This document shows positions 17,013-25,823 of a stretch of DNA of 64,000 nt, one piece after another (position 1 is the first letter of the stretch; each line of letters starts with the position of its first letter). Source of the DNA: Actinoplanes octamycinicus. GTDB lineage: Bacteria; Actinomycetota; Actinomycetes; Mycobacteriales; Micromonosporaceae. Below the pieces are notes generated by a model, which saw nothing but the letters and a program-made list of their open reading frames with translations, was not told the DNA's origin and did no database searches. The stretch is taken from positions 4,197,501 to 4,261,500 of the forward strand of contig NZ_JACHNB010000001.1 in assembly GCF_014205225.1 (NCBI RefSeq), given 5' to 3'. A program made the translations under genes and the position numbers.

Positions 17013-17061
17013 GCGGGCTTGCGAGCGCCGGCCGCCGCCGGGGTGCGGCGGAGGTGGCGCG

Positions 17062-17397
17062 ATGAACTCGGAAGACGGGCCGATGGTCCGGCCCTTCATG
17101 ATCACCGGCGGGCGCACCGAGCCGATGCACGACGGGCTGCGGATCGAGACCCAGCTGTACGCCGCCCCGGCCGCGCTCTCCGCGCCGCTGCGGTTCGAGG
17201 CCCGGCGGATCGTCGAACTCTGCCAGTCGCCGCGATCGATCGCGGACCTGGCCTCGGCGCTGAGCGTGCCGCTCGGCGTCGTCCGGGTGATCGTCGCCGA
17301 CCTGATCACCGAAGGCTTCGTGCTCGTGGACCAGAGGCCGGGGGAGCTGTCCACCACACTGATCGAGAGGATCCGGGATCGTGTTCGGGCGCTCTGA
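17062..17397 (+). CDS. cvnC: DUF742 protein of the conservon
   Basis: This 111-aa DUF742 protein has a short N-terminal stretch with MITGGRT and a winged-helix-like C-terminal half (RRIVELCQSPRSIADLASALSVP, LGVVRVIVADLI) ending in a family-typical tail. Its role in the conservon complex is unclear; the HTH-like half could serve protein contacts. It begins 49 bases after cvnB, and its end overlaps the GTPase start by 17 bases. Confidence 0.92.
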   Translation: MNSEDGPMVRPFMITGGRTEPMHDGLRIETQLYAAPAALSAPLRFEARRIVELCQSPRSIADLASALSVPLGVVRVIVADLITEGFVLVDQRPGELSTTLIERIRDRVRAL

Positions 17398-17974
17398 AAC
17401 GGTCACCGCGTCACCACTGGTGGCCGTCAAAATCGTCATCAGCGGCGGTTTCGGGGTCGGCAAGACCACCTTCGTCGGCGCGGTCTCCGAGATCGAGCCG
17501 CTGGTCACCGAGGCGGAGTTGACCGAGAAGTCGATCGGCGTGGACGACACCTCGGCGGTCGCCCAGAAGACCACCACCACGGTCGCCCTCGACTTCGGCC
17601 GGATCACCCTGGACGAGGCGCTGCTGCTCTACCTGTTCGGCACGCCCGGCCAGGACCGCTTCGCCTTCCTCTGGGACGACCTGGTGGACGGGGCGCTGGG
17701 CGCGATCGTGCTGGTCGACACCCGGCGGATCGAGGACTGCTTCCCGGCCATCGACTACTTCGAGGACCACGACATCCCGTTCATCGTGGGCGTCAACACC
17801 TTCGACGGGGCGCGCCGCTTCGAGCACACCGAGATCCGCGAGGCGCTCGGCCTCACCGACGAGCTGCCGATGGTCGAGTGCGACGCCCGCCGCCGCGAAT
17901 CGGTCAAGACCGTCCTGGTCACCCTCACCGAGCGCGTCCTGGCCCGCCGCCTGGAACGTGCCGCGTCGCTCTAG
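17381..17974 (+). CDS. cvnD: Ras/MglA-like small GTPase of the conservon
   Basis: This 197-aa GTP-binding switch protein is the output of the conservon complex. The P-loop is GGFGVGKTT (about residues 18-26). The switch region contains TTTTVALDFGR, and the G3-like motif reads FGTPGQDRF where DTAGQ would be canonical. GVNTFDG takes the place of NKxD. These deviations are usual for CvnD proteins. The GTG at 17381 is chosen because of its overlap with cvnC. There is no cytochrome P450 directly downstream, unlike some conservons. Confidence 0.92.
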   Translation: MFGRSETVTASPLVAVKIVISGGFGVGKTTFVGAVSEIEPLVTEAELTEKSIGVDDTSAVAQKTTTTVALDFGRITLDEALLLYLFGTPGQDRFAFLWDDLVDGALGAIVLVDTRRIEDCFPAIDYFEDHDIPFIVGVNTFDGARRFEHTEIREALGLTDELPMVECDARRRESVKTVLVTLTERVLARRLERAASL

Positions 17975-18036
17975 GCATTGAACTGCCGCATCGAAATCGG
18001 TGTACCTCCTGTCGAAGCGCACGAGGGGAGGGACCG

Positions 18037-18315
18037 ATGCTCGGGGTGGACATTGAGGCCCTGCGCGGAATCGGCGCGGAGGTCGGCGCAGCCGCCACCA
18101 CATTGCGGAAGCTGCCAGCTCAAGGTCTCGCGCCGGCCCCGCGCCCCGGTTCGTCCGCGGCCGTCGCCGCCCAGGCCGCCGCGAAGGCCTGGCTGGCGGA
18201 CCTGCGGCGGCTCACCGCGGACGTCACCGGCTTCGGCGCCCGGCTGACCGACGCGGCCCGCGACCTGGAGACCACCGATCGGGAGAACGCGGGCGACCTC
18301 CGGGGGCCGCGATGA
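18037..18315 (+). CDS. WXG100/ESX-like small helical protein
   Basis: This is a 92-aa protein rich in Ala and helical throughout. The start at 18037 follows a strong GGGGAGGG site. The pattern (VDIEALRGIGAEV, then a second helix ending in a KAWLADLRR segment) resembles the short type VII secretion-associated proteins that precede DUF1023 hydrolases in actinobacteria. No exact WxG motif is present. Its stop overlaps the next gene's start (ATGA), so the two are translationally coupled and may form a complex. Confidence 0.65.
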   Translation: MLGVDIEALRGIGAEVGAAATTLRKLPAQGLAPAPRPGSSAAVAAQAAAKAWLADLRRLTADVTGFGARLTDAARDLETTDRENAGDLRGPR

Positions 18316-19967
18316 GCGAGATGACCCTGGCCGACCTGCTGGTCCTCGACGTGGCGCCCTGGCACACCGCCGCCGACCAGTGGCAGCGGTTGGCGCGGGG
18401 CGTCGACGACGCCGCGGAACAGCTGATCCGCGGCACCCGGGACCTGCCGCACGCCTGGCCGGAGGGCGCCGGGTCGGCCGCGGCGGCCGAGCGGGCGGCC
18501 GCCCTGCGGGCCGAGGTGAGCAACACCTGCAACCCGGCGAAGCGCATCTTCGACGCGATGGACCAGCATGCCTACGGGATGAGCGCGCTGCGCCAGCAGG
18601 CGGAGGGGATCGTGGCCGAGGCCCGGCGGGCCGGGTACTCGGTGGACCCGGCGACCGGCGGCATCACCGCGCCAGCCGCGGCCTACTCGGCGGGCCATCT
18701 CGAGCACACCGCGCGGCAGACCGGGTTGCTCCTCAACGACCTGCGGTCGGTCGTCGAGCGGGCGCGCGCCCTGGACGACTCCACCGCCAACGCCATCACG
18801 ATCAACATTCCCACCCCGAGGACCGGTTTCGGTACGACCCAGCTGCAACCTGTTTCGCGTACCGACCTGGAGGCGCAAGCCCAGCGCACCCCGGCCCAGG
18901 TCCGGGCATGGTGGGAGTCGCTGACCCCGCAGCAGCAGGAGCAAGCGATCCTCGACTTCCCCGACCTGGTCGGCGCGTTGGACGGCATCCCGATCACCGA
19001 CCGAGACCTGGCGAACCGGTCGGTCCTGCTGCGGGAGGACGGCGTGCTCAAGCAGGAACTGGCCACGTCCCAGGCGCGGAGCGACTATCTGCGGAGCATG
19101 TACCCGAGCCGGCTCGCGGAGGTGTATCCGCACGTCCTCGACCCGAAGGCGGCCTGGGAGACGGAGCTCATCAAGCTGCAGCGGCAGCAGGGCGAGCTGT
19201 CGGGCAAACTGCGCGGACTGAACGCGATCAGCTCCCGCCTCGCCGACCCGAACAAGCCGGACGCGTTCTTGGTCGGTCTCTCGACGGCGGATGACGGAAA
19301 GACGATCGTCGCGGTCGGCAACCCCGACACCGCGGACAATGTCGTCACCTATGTACCGGGGACCGGCGAGCAACTCTCGAAGGTCAGGGGCGGCATAGAC
19401 CGAGCCGATGTCATGGCCGGGGATGCCAATGACCTCGATCCGAAGGCGAAGACTGCGGCGGTGTACTGGTTCGGCTACGACGCTCCGGACGACATCTTCA
19501 AGAATGCCGGCTCCAAATCGTATGCCGAGGCCGGCGGCCCCATCCTCGACAAGTTCCAGACCGGCCTGCGAGCCACCCATGAGGGCGAGGTCCCGTCGCA
19601 CAACACTGTCCTGGGGCACAGCTATGGTGCGACCACCGTCGGTCATGCTGCGATGAGTTCCAGCATCAGTGCCGACAAGGTGGTCTTCGTCGGATCGCCG
19701 GGTGTGGACGTCAACCACGCCTCGGAGCTGACCGGCGTCCGGCCGGAACAGGTGTATGCGACGCGCGCGGCTCACGACATGATCCGGGCCGTCCCCGACT
19801 GGGGTGTGATCCACGGGAACGATCCGAGCGATCTGGACTTCGGTGCCCGGAACTTCGCCAGTAACCCGGGTAACCCGAACAACGAGGGCGCTACCCACTC
19901 GGCCTACTGGGACCCCGGCAATATCGCCCGGAAGAACATAGCAATGATCGTCACCGGCCAGCTGTAG
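18312..19967 (+). CDS. DUF1023 alpha/beta-hydrolase, probably type VII-secretion associated
   Basis: This 551-aa protein has a helical N-terminal half (about 1-290) of WXG100-like character and a C-terminal DUF1023 alpha/beta-hydrolase domain. The nucleophile elbow is GHSYG with Ser437. A following FVGSPGVDV strand and a C-terminal His-bearing segment complete the likely triad. No signal peptide is present. The function is unknown; family members are often encoded beside ESX-like small proteins, as here, which suggests a secreted or wall-acting lipase or esterase. Codon use after about 19250 is somewhat less G+C-rich than in the flanking genes. Confidence 0.82.
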   Translation: MSEMTLADLLVLDVAPWHTAADQWQRLARGVDDAAEQLIRGTRDLPHAWPEGAGSAAAAERAAALRAEVSNTCNPAKRIFDAMDQHAYGMSALRQQAEGIVAEARRAGYSVDPATGGITAPAAAYSAGHLEHTARQTGLLLNDLRSVVERARALDDSTANAITINIPTPRTGFGTTQLQPVSRTDLEAQAQRTPAQVRAWWESLTPQQQEQAILDFPDLVGALDGIPITDRDLANRSVLLREDGVLKQELATSQARSDYLRSMYPSRLAEVYPHVLDPKAAWETELIKLQRQQGELSGKLRGLNAISSRLADPNKPDAFLVGLSTADDGKTIVAVGNPDTADNVVTYVPGTGEQLSKVRGGIDRADVMAGDANDLDPKAKTAAVYWFGYDAPDDIFKNAGSKSYAEAGGPILDKFQTGLRATHEGEVPSHNTVLGHSYGATTVGHAAMSSSISADKVVFVGSPGVDVNHASELTGVRPEQVYATRAAHDMIRAVPDWGVIHGNDPSDLDFGARNFASNPGNPNNEGATHSAYWDPGNIARKNIAMIVTGQL

Positions 19968-19981
19968 CGAAGGAACGGACC

Positions 19982-20497
19982 GTGAAACTGGGAAGGCTCA
20001 TCGGCGCAAGTCTGGTGGCGTGCATCGTTGCTGTGGTCGCCGCATGCGGAGAGGACAAAGCATTGCAGCCCACCGAGACGAACACGCAGGCATCTGAACG
20101 TGTGGAGAAGTTGATCCAGGAAGCGTTTGCGCAGTTGCCCCCGGGCAGCAGCCTCAAGCCTGGCATCGATGTGAAGTCTCTGCCGTGTGACGATCCCACC
20201 GATGGCGGCCCCGCAGGTCGCGTCATCGTCGAGAAGCGCTATTCGATTCTCCCGCCGGCTGATGGCGCCTGGCAGGCTGATCAGGTCATCCCCGTGCTGG
20301 CGGCGTTCTGGCAGCAGCAAGGCTACAAGGCCTACTCGGACCAGCGGTCCGACAAGCGCTACCCCGTCTACTCAGTCGAGACACCGGACGGATATCTGGT
20401 GACCGTCCAGGGCTGGGACCGAGAGGATCACCTCGACTACACGCTCGGTGGCGACTCGCCGTGCATCTGGGAGAACGGGACGCCGGACCCGCAGTAG
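19982..20497 (+). CDS. Putative lipoprotein of unknown function
   Basis: This 171-aa protein begins at the GTG at 19982, 14 bases after the hydrolase stop. The signal peptide ends in the lipobox VAAC (about residue 22). The mature part has paired cysteines (SLPCDD and SPCIW) that may form a disulfide, and reads as a compact alpha/beta domain. It has a noticeably lower G+C than its neighbours, matching the end of the preceding gene, so the two may have moved together. No family is recognised. It is probably part of the same operon as the two upstream genes. Confidence 0.75.
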   Translation: MKLGRLIGASLVACIVAVVAACGEDKALQPTETNTQASERVEKLIQEAFAQLPPGSSLKPGIDVKSLPCDDPTDGGPAGRVIVEKRYSILPPADGAWQADQVIPVLAAFWQQQGYKAYSDQRSDKRYPVYSVETPDGYLVTVQGWDREDHLDYTLGGDSPCIWENGTPDPQ

Positions 20498-20528
20498 CGC
20501 GAGCGGGTGCGCGGTAATCTCGCACGCG

Positions 20529-23420
20529 ATGTTGCCGCCGACTGTGCTTGCCGTGCTGGCCGAGCTGGCGCCGGCCGCGGCTGAGCGGACCCTGGACGTG
20601 ACCCGCGGGGCGCAGCCGCTGGTCTGGCTGGAGGTCGCGGAGAAAGCGCCGCGGCAGGCCGCCGTCGAGCGGCTCGCCGCGCTGGACGCGCTGCACCGCG
20701 AGGAGCGGATCCTGTACCGGGGCTGGGGGTTCCTGGCCGGCCAGGCCGAGATCGAGGGCAAGCCGCGGAAGGTCCGGGTGCCGCTGCTCAGCCAGCCGGT
20801 GCACCTGGAGCGGACGCTGCTCGGTTACCGGGTCGTCCCGGCCGGGGACGTCGAGGTGACGCCGCTGGTCGAGGACCGTGAGCTGGCCGCCGCGCTGGAG
20901 GCCGCGCCGGGGCTGGCCGCGCCGGGCTGGCTGGAGGCGCTGGGCAGCCGGGCATGGTTGCAATCGGTCGCGGACGCCACCGGCTTCACGGTCGGCGCGA
21001 TCGTCGGCACGCACCGGGAGATCCCGGCCAGCGGCCTGGTGCTGGTCGCCGCCCCGGCGCTCTTCGTGGTCCGCGACGTCTTCGGCGTCGGTCTCGCGGA
21101 CAGCCTGCGCAGCTGGGCCGGCCGCGACCTGTCCGGCACCGCGCTGGCCGCCGTCTACAGCAGCCCCGAGCCCACCGCCCGGGACCGCGATCAGCCCGGT
21201 GCCGATGCCCGCGGCAGGGCCCTCGATGAGAACCGCGACCAGGGCCGCGACGGCGCGGCGGACGAGGGCGGGGACGACCCGGTGATCTCGCCGCTGCCGC
21301 TGACCGGATCGCAGGCCAGGGTGGTGCGGCGGGCCAGGGCGGCGCCGATCACGGTGGTCTCCGGGCCGCCCGGCAGCGGCAAGAGCCACACGGTCGTGGC
21401 GGCCGCCCTGGAGGTGGTCGACCGCGGCGGGTCGGTGCTGGTGGCGACCCAGTCGCCGCACGCCGCCGAGGTGCTGGCCGGTCTGCTGGCCCGCTATCCG
21501 GGCCCGCCGCCGGTGCTGTTCGGCGACGCGACCGGCCGGGCCGGCCTGGAGGCCGAGCTGACCGCGGGCGCCGATCGAGGGGTCGAGGCATCGCTGATCC
21601 GTTCCGGTCAGGCGCGGGTGCAGGCCGCGGCGTCTTCGGTACGCGAGAAGCGCACCGCCGTGTGCCGCGCGCTGGAGCTGGAGCAGTGCGCCGCGACGCT
21701 CCCGGACTACCAGCCGCTCCTGCCGCGCCTCGCCGCCGAGGTCCCGGGCGCCTTCGACGACACCGTGGATCTCGACGAGGTGCGGGCGCTGCTGGCCGCC
21801 GGCCCGGGCGACGGCTGGTGGTCCCGGTGGCGGGCCCGAGCCGCCCGGCGCAAGGCGTTCCGGCTGCTCGGCGTGAGTGACGCCGCGAGAAGGGACGCCG
21901 CCGTGAGCGAGGCGCTCGCCGCGGCCACCGCGCAGCGTGCCGCTTCCCACCTCGCCGCGACCGGGGGCACCGACCTGGCCGCCGCCTGGTCCGCCCTGCA
22001 CGACGCCGAGCACGACCTGCGCGAGGCGGCCGGCCGGGCGATGCGGGACGCCGCCCGGGGCGCGGACCGCTGGACCCGGGAGGCCCGGCGGGCGGCCGGC
22101 GCGCTGGCCACCGCCCTGCGCGCGGGCCGCAACCGGCGCCGCGAGCTGCTCGCCCGGATGGCCGCCGCCCCGTTGGTCCGCGCGCTGCCGCTGTGGATCG
22201 GCACGGTCGCCGACGTGGAGGACCTGCTGCCGCCCGAGCCCGGCCTGTTCGACCTGGTGGTGATCGACGAGGCGTCGCACGTGGACCAGATCCGGGCCGC
22301 CCCGGTGCTGGCCCGGGCCCGGCGCGCGCTGATCGTCGGCGATCCGCGGCAGTTGCGGTTCGTGTCGTTCGTCAGCGACGTCGACGTCACCCAGGTGCTG
22401 GACCGGCACGGCGCCGACGAGCGGCTCGACGTGCGCCGGGTGAGCAGCTACGATCTGGCCGCGGCGGCCGCCCCGGTGACCTGGCTGGCCGAGCATCACC
22501 GCAGCGTGCCGCATCTGATCGACTTCCCGGCGCGGCGGTTCTACGGCGGCCGGGTGTCGGTGCTGACCCGCACCCCGGCGGCCGACGCGATCGACGCCGT
22601 CGACGTGCGGCACGTGTCCGCCGCCGAGGTGGTCAAGGGCGTGAACCGGGCCGAGGTGACGGCCGCGCTGGCGGCGGTCGAGGAGCTGGCCGCGGCCGGG
22701 CACCGCGGGATCGGCGTGATCAGCCCGTTCCGCGCGCAGGCCGAGGCGCTGGAGGCGGCCCTGGTCGCGGCGGTGCCCGCGGAGCGGATCGAGGAGCTGC
22801 GGCTGCGGGTCGGCACGGTGCACGCGTTCCAGGGCAGCGAGGCCGACGCGGTGGTGGTCTCGCTGGGCCTGGTGGACGGCGACTCGGCGGGCCGGCGGCG
22901 GTTCGTCACCGATCCGCAGCTGTTCACCGTGATGGTCACCCGGGCCCGGCGCCGCTTGGTCGTGCTGACCTCGCTGACCGCGCCGACCGGCCTGCTCCGG
23001 GACTACCTGGCGCACGCCGAGGGCCCGCGCGCCGCCGAGCCGGGCCCGGCGCCGGCCGGCTGGGCCGCCGAGCTGGCCGCCGAACTGGACCGGCTGGACC
23101 TGCCGGTGCAGCCGGGCTACCAGGTCGGGCCGTGGACCGTCGACCTGTGTGTGGGCCCGGTCGGCGTGTTCACCGGGGTGCACCCGGACGGGCCGGCCGC
23201 GCACCTGGAGCGGCAGGGCGCGTTGCACCGGGCCGGCTGGCAGTTGATCGAGGCGTTCCCGAGCCGCTGGCAGGGCGATCCGCGCCGGGCCGCCCTGGAG
23301 ATCGCCGAGGTGGCGGCCGGTCGGATCTGGGACATGGGGTTCAGCGAGACGCCGGGCAGCGGCACGATGTCGGTGAAGGCGCCGCGAGCCGATCGCGCCC
23401 GGCGCTCACCCCGCACCTGA
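20529..23420 (+). CDS. SF1 (DNA2/NAM7-type) helicase with a C-terminal nuclease-like domain
   Basis: This is a 963-aa ATP-dependent helicase. An unfamiliar N-terminal domain (about 1-250) is followed by motif I GPPGSGKSHT (Lys285), motif II VIDEASH (Asp580-Glu581), motif III GDPRQLRF, motif V TVHAFQGSEADAV and motif VI VMVTRARRRLV. Between motifs I and II lies a helical insertion of about 200 residues with many Arg/Ala. The final 110 residues resemble a Vsr/DUF559-type nuclease fold (GPWTVDLCVG, then RAGWQLIEAFPSRW), but the expected acidic/Lys catalytic set is not complete. No defence partner genes are adjacent, so a role in DNA repair or in defence remains open. Confidence 0.85.
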   Translation: MLPPTVLAVLAELAPAAAERTLDVTRGAQPLVWLEVAEKAPRQAAVERLAALDALHREERILYRGWGFLAGQAEIEGKPRKVRVPLLSQPVHLERTLLGYRVVPAGDVEVTPLVEDRELAAALEAAPGLAAPGWLEALGSRAWLQSVADATGFTVGAIVGTHREIPASGLVLVAAPALFVVRDVFGVGLADSLRSWAGRDLSGTALAAVYSSPEPTARDRDQPGADARGRALDENRDQGRDGAADEGGDDPVISPLPLTGSQARVVRRARAAPITVVSGPPGSGKSHTVVAAALEVVDRGGSVLVATQSPHAAEVLAGLLARYPGPPPVLFGDATGRAGLEAELTAGADRGVEASLIRSGQARVQAAASSVREKRTAVCRALELEQCAATLPDYQPLLPRLAAEVPGAFDDTVDLDEVRALLAAGPGDGWWSRWRARAARRKAFRLLGVSDAARRDAAVSEALAAATAQRAASHLAATGGTDLAAAWSALHDAEHDLREAAGRAMRDAARGADRWTREARRAAGALATALRAGRNRRRELLARMAAAPLVRALPLWIGTVADVEDLLPPEPGLFDLVVIDEASHVDQIRAAPVLARARRALIVGDPRQLRFVSFVSDVDVTQVLDRHGADERLDVRRVSSYDLAAAAAPVTWLAEHHRSVPHLIDFPARRFYGGRVSVLTRTPAADAIDAVDVRHVSAAEVVKGVNRAEVTAALAAVEELAAAGHRGIGVISPFRAQAEALEAALVAAVPAERIEELRLRVGTVHAFQGSEADAVVVSLGLVDGDSAGRRRFVTDPQLFTVMVTRARRRLVVLTSLTAPTGLLRDYLAHAEGPRAAEPGPAPAGWAAELAAELDRLDLPVQPGYQVGPWTVDLCVGPVGVFTGVHPDGPAAHLERQGALHRAGWQLIEAFPSRWQGDPRRAALEIAEVAAGRIWDMGFSETPGSGTMSVKAPRADRARRSPRT

Positions 23421-23487
23421 CGCCCGGCTCGGGCACACCATTCGTCGCGCCCATCGGCGCTCCGCACATCTGTCCGGGGAGGACCAG

Positions 23488-24267
23488 ATGGCGAACATCT
23501 TCACGCAGAACACCAGTTCGTTGTCCAGCTTCATCCGTACCGAGGTCGAGTTCGGCGGCCCGGTCGCCAACGGCTCCCGCGGCACCGCGGTGCGCCGCGT
23601 CCAGGAGTGGCTCACCCTGCACGACCACGGCGTGGTGGTGGACGGGATCTTCGGCCCGGCCACCGGCCGCGCGGTCGCCGCCTTCCAGTCCGATCACGGC
23701 CTGGCCACCACCAGCACCGTCGACCAGCAGACCTTCGACCGGCTGGTGGCGCCGATGGTCGGCGTGCTCAAGCAGCGGGTCACCCGGTCGGTCCCGCTCG
23801 CCGAGGCGGTCGTCGAGTACGCCAAGGCCCACCTCGAACCGCACCCGCGCGAGGTCGGTGGCCCGAACAGCGGCCCGTGGGTGCGGCTCTACATGAGCGG
23901 CCGGGAGGGCGAGGCGTTCGCCTGGTGCGCCGGCTTCGTCACCTTCCTGCTCGACCAGGCCGCCCAGTCGCTGAAGGCCGGCAAGCCGATCACCGGCTCG
24001 GTCTCCTGCGACACCCTGGCCGCGCAGGCCACCCAGGCCGGTGTCTTCCTGGCCGGCAGCGAGGCGGCCGGCAAGCTCACCCCGGGCAGCATCTTCCTGG
24101 TCCGCCGGGTGCCCGGCGACTGGACGCACACGGGCGTCGTGACCGAGGTGCACGACAGCACCTTCGACACCATCGAGGGCAACACCAACGACGCCGGGCA
24201 GCGCGAGGGCTACGAGGTCTGCGCCCGGACCCGGTCGTACGACGACAAGGACTTCATCCTCATCTAG
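23488..24267 (+). CDS. Peptidoglycan-binding domain plus CHAP-like amidase, no signal peptide
   Basis: This 259-aa protein has two domains. Residues about 25-90 form a PG_binding_1 repeat (GTAVRRVQEWL, VDGIFGPATGRAVAAFQ). Residues about 105-259 look like a CHAP/NlpC-type cysteine peptidase with Cys147 in AWCAGF, His214 in DWTHTGVV and a polar third residue at EGNTN (about 232). Such enzymes cut peptidoglycan stem peptides or cross-bridges. The ATG at 23488 follows GGGGAGGA, and no signal peptide is visible, which is odd for a wall hydrolase. It starts a tight run of four genes that ends at 27594. Confidence 0.85.
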   Translation: MANIFTQNTSSLSSFIRTEVEFGGPVANGSRGTAVRRVQEWLTLHDHGVVVDGIFGPATGRAVAAFQSDHGLATTSTVDQQTFDRLVAPMVGVLKQRVTRSVPLAEAVVEYAKAHLEPHPREVGGPNSGPWVRLYMSGREGEAFAWCAGFVTFLLDQAAQSLKAGKPITGSVSCDTLAAQATQAGVFLAGSEAAGKLTPGSIFLVRRVPGDWTHTGVVTEVHDSTFDTIEGNTNDAGQREGYEVCARTRSYDDKDFILI

Positions 24268-24276
24268 GGGGACACC

Positions 24277-25746
24277 ATGCCGGATGCCTTCAAGATCCTC
24301 AGAGATCTCGAGATGAAAGCCGTCGGGGTGGATCCGCAGACCCAGAAGATGCAGGAGGGCTACTTCGTGTCCTTCCGCAACGTCGGCCTGCCGATCCGGA
24401 CCGAGGACTACGCCAACCCGTTCAGCCCGGTCGGGGTGAACCTGAACAAGCCGCGACCGGAGACCGCGCCGGCCTCCCCGGCGGACGCCGAGAAGACCGG
24501 CAGCGAGCAGGCGAACATCGACGCCGAGCTGGAGGGGATCACCCGGGCGCAGCGCAGCTACCTGAACACCTTCCTGCTCACCGACGCCAAGCTGCGGATG
24601 AGCAACACCTATCAGGTGATGCCGACCAACCGGTCGATCGCCGACTCCTGGTGGGCGATCATGACGGGCGCCAACGGCATCCCGCCGAAGACCGACATCA
24701 AACCCGAGCTCAAGGCGGCGTACGACAAGGCGCGCGCGTTCCTGATGGACGCCGACGACAACCCGACCGCGAAGTACCAGAAGTACCTGGACTACCGGGA
24801 GAAGTACCGGACGGCGGTGAAGGCGTACAACCGGGCGTACAGCGCCGCGCTGACCGACCCGAAGAAGCTCGGCCGGTTCCCCCAGGAGGGCAAGCTCTAC
24901 CAGGACGACGTGGACTCGGCGTTCGACGAGTGGCAGGGCTTCGGCGCCAAGAGCGAGGTGGAGAAGGCGCTGGCCACGCTGGCCGCGCAGGGCACCGACC
25001 CGGCCATCGCGCTGATCGCCCGGGCCAAGCGTCGCTGGGAGAACAGCCTGCTCAACTTCCCGAGCGTCGGCAACATCCCGTACGTGATCCTGAGCCCGGA
25101 GTCCTGGTGCGTCGCCGACGACGACACCGGCTGGTACGACTACACCAAGACCGACCTGCACAACGAGAGCCACAGCTCGTCGTCGAGCACCGCGATCAAG
25201 GCGGGCGGTGGCCTGAACCTGGGCTTCTGGAGTGTCGGCGGCTCGTTCTCCAACGAGAAGACCCAGAGCAACCTGAACATCCAGGGCGACTCCCTGGACA
25301 TCCGGTTCAAGTACACGGTGGTCGACATCAACCGGGTCGGTGTCGACACCTCGCTGCTCTCGCTGAAGAACTGGTTCCTGTTCGGTGACTACCCGAAGCA
25401 CACCATCTCCCGGGGCACCATGTCCCAGGAGCTGCCGGCGACCGGCCAGGAGGTGTTCCTGCCGTCGATCGTGACCAGCCTGATCCTGGTCAAGGACTTC
25501 GAGATCGGCTGGACGAACTGGAAGAAGGAGTGGGCCGACAAGACGTCGTCGACCTCGGCCAGCGCGTCGGTCGGCTACGCCTGCTTCGCCCTCAACGGCT
25601 CGTACGAGCACCGCAGCCAGAAGCACGACTTCGAGGCCGACTCCAGCGGCGAGCGGCTGAAGAGCCCCGGCATCCAGCTGGTCGGCTACGTGTCGGAGAT
25701 CCTGCCGGCCTCGCCGGCGCACGACTCCTCGGAGTTCATGCAGTAA
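24277..25746 (+). CDS. Conserved protein of unknown function with Ser-rich beta-hairpin and shared C-terminal domain
   Basis: This 489-aa protein starts nine bases after the amidase gene. The N-terminal half is helical and charged, including a long helix with YQKYLDYREKYRTAVKAY. Then come a Ser-rich run and a Gly-rich amphipathic beta segment (about 300-325, GGGLNLGFWSVGG) that could be a membrane-inserting hairpin. The C-terminal domain (about 335-480) has the order: a VVDINR strand, LKNWFL, an LPSIVTSLILVKDFEI strand, and a final PGIQLVGYVSEILP strand. The same order recurs in the next gene, so the two look paralogous there. I recall similar uncharacterised proteins in other bacteria and fungi, but name no function. 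No signal peptide is seen. Confidence 0.75.
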   Translation: MPDAFKILRDLEMKAVGVDPQTQKMQEGYFVSFRNVGLPIRTEDYANPFSPVGVNLNKPRPETAPASPADAEKTGSEQANIDAELEGITRAQRSYLNTFLLTDAKLRMSNTYQVMPTNRSIADSWWAIMTGANGIPPKTDIKPELKAAYDKARAFLMDADDNPTAKYQKYLDYREKYRTAVKAYNRAYSAALTDPKKLGRFPQEGKLYQDDVDSAFDEWQGFGAKSEVEKALATLAAQGTDPAIALIARAKRRWENSLLNFPSVGNIPYVILSPESWCVADDDTGWYDYTKTDLHNESHSSSSSTAIKAGGGLNLGFWSVGGSFSNEKTQSNLNIQGDSLDIRFKYTVVDINRVGVDTSLLSLKNWFLFGDYPKHTISRGTMSQELPATGQEVFLPSIVTSLILVKDFEIGWTNWKKEWADKTSSTSASASVGYACFALNGSYEHRSQKHDFEADSSGERLKSPGIQLVGYVSEILPASPAHDSSEFMQ

Positions 25747-25823
25747 TCGACCACCGGGCCGCGGGGCGACCTCCCTCCGCGGCCCGGTCCCTCTGTCTGG
25801 CCGATCTCCGGAAGGACATCGCC

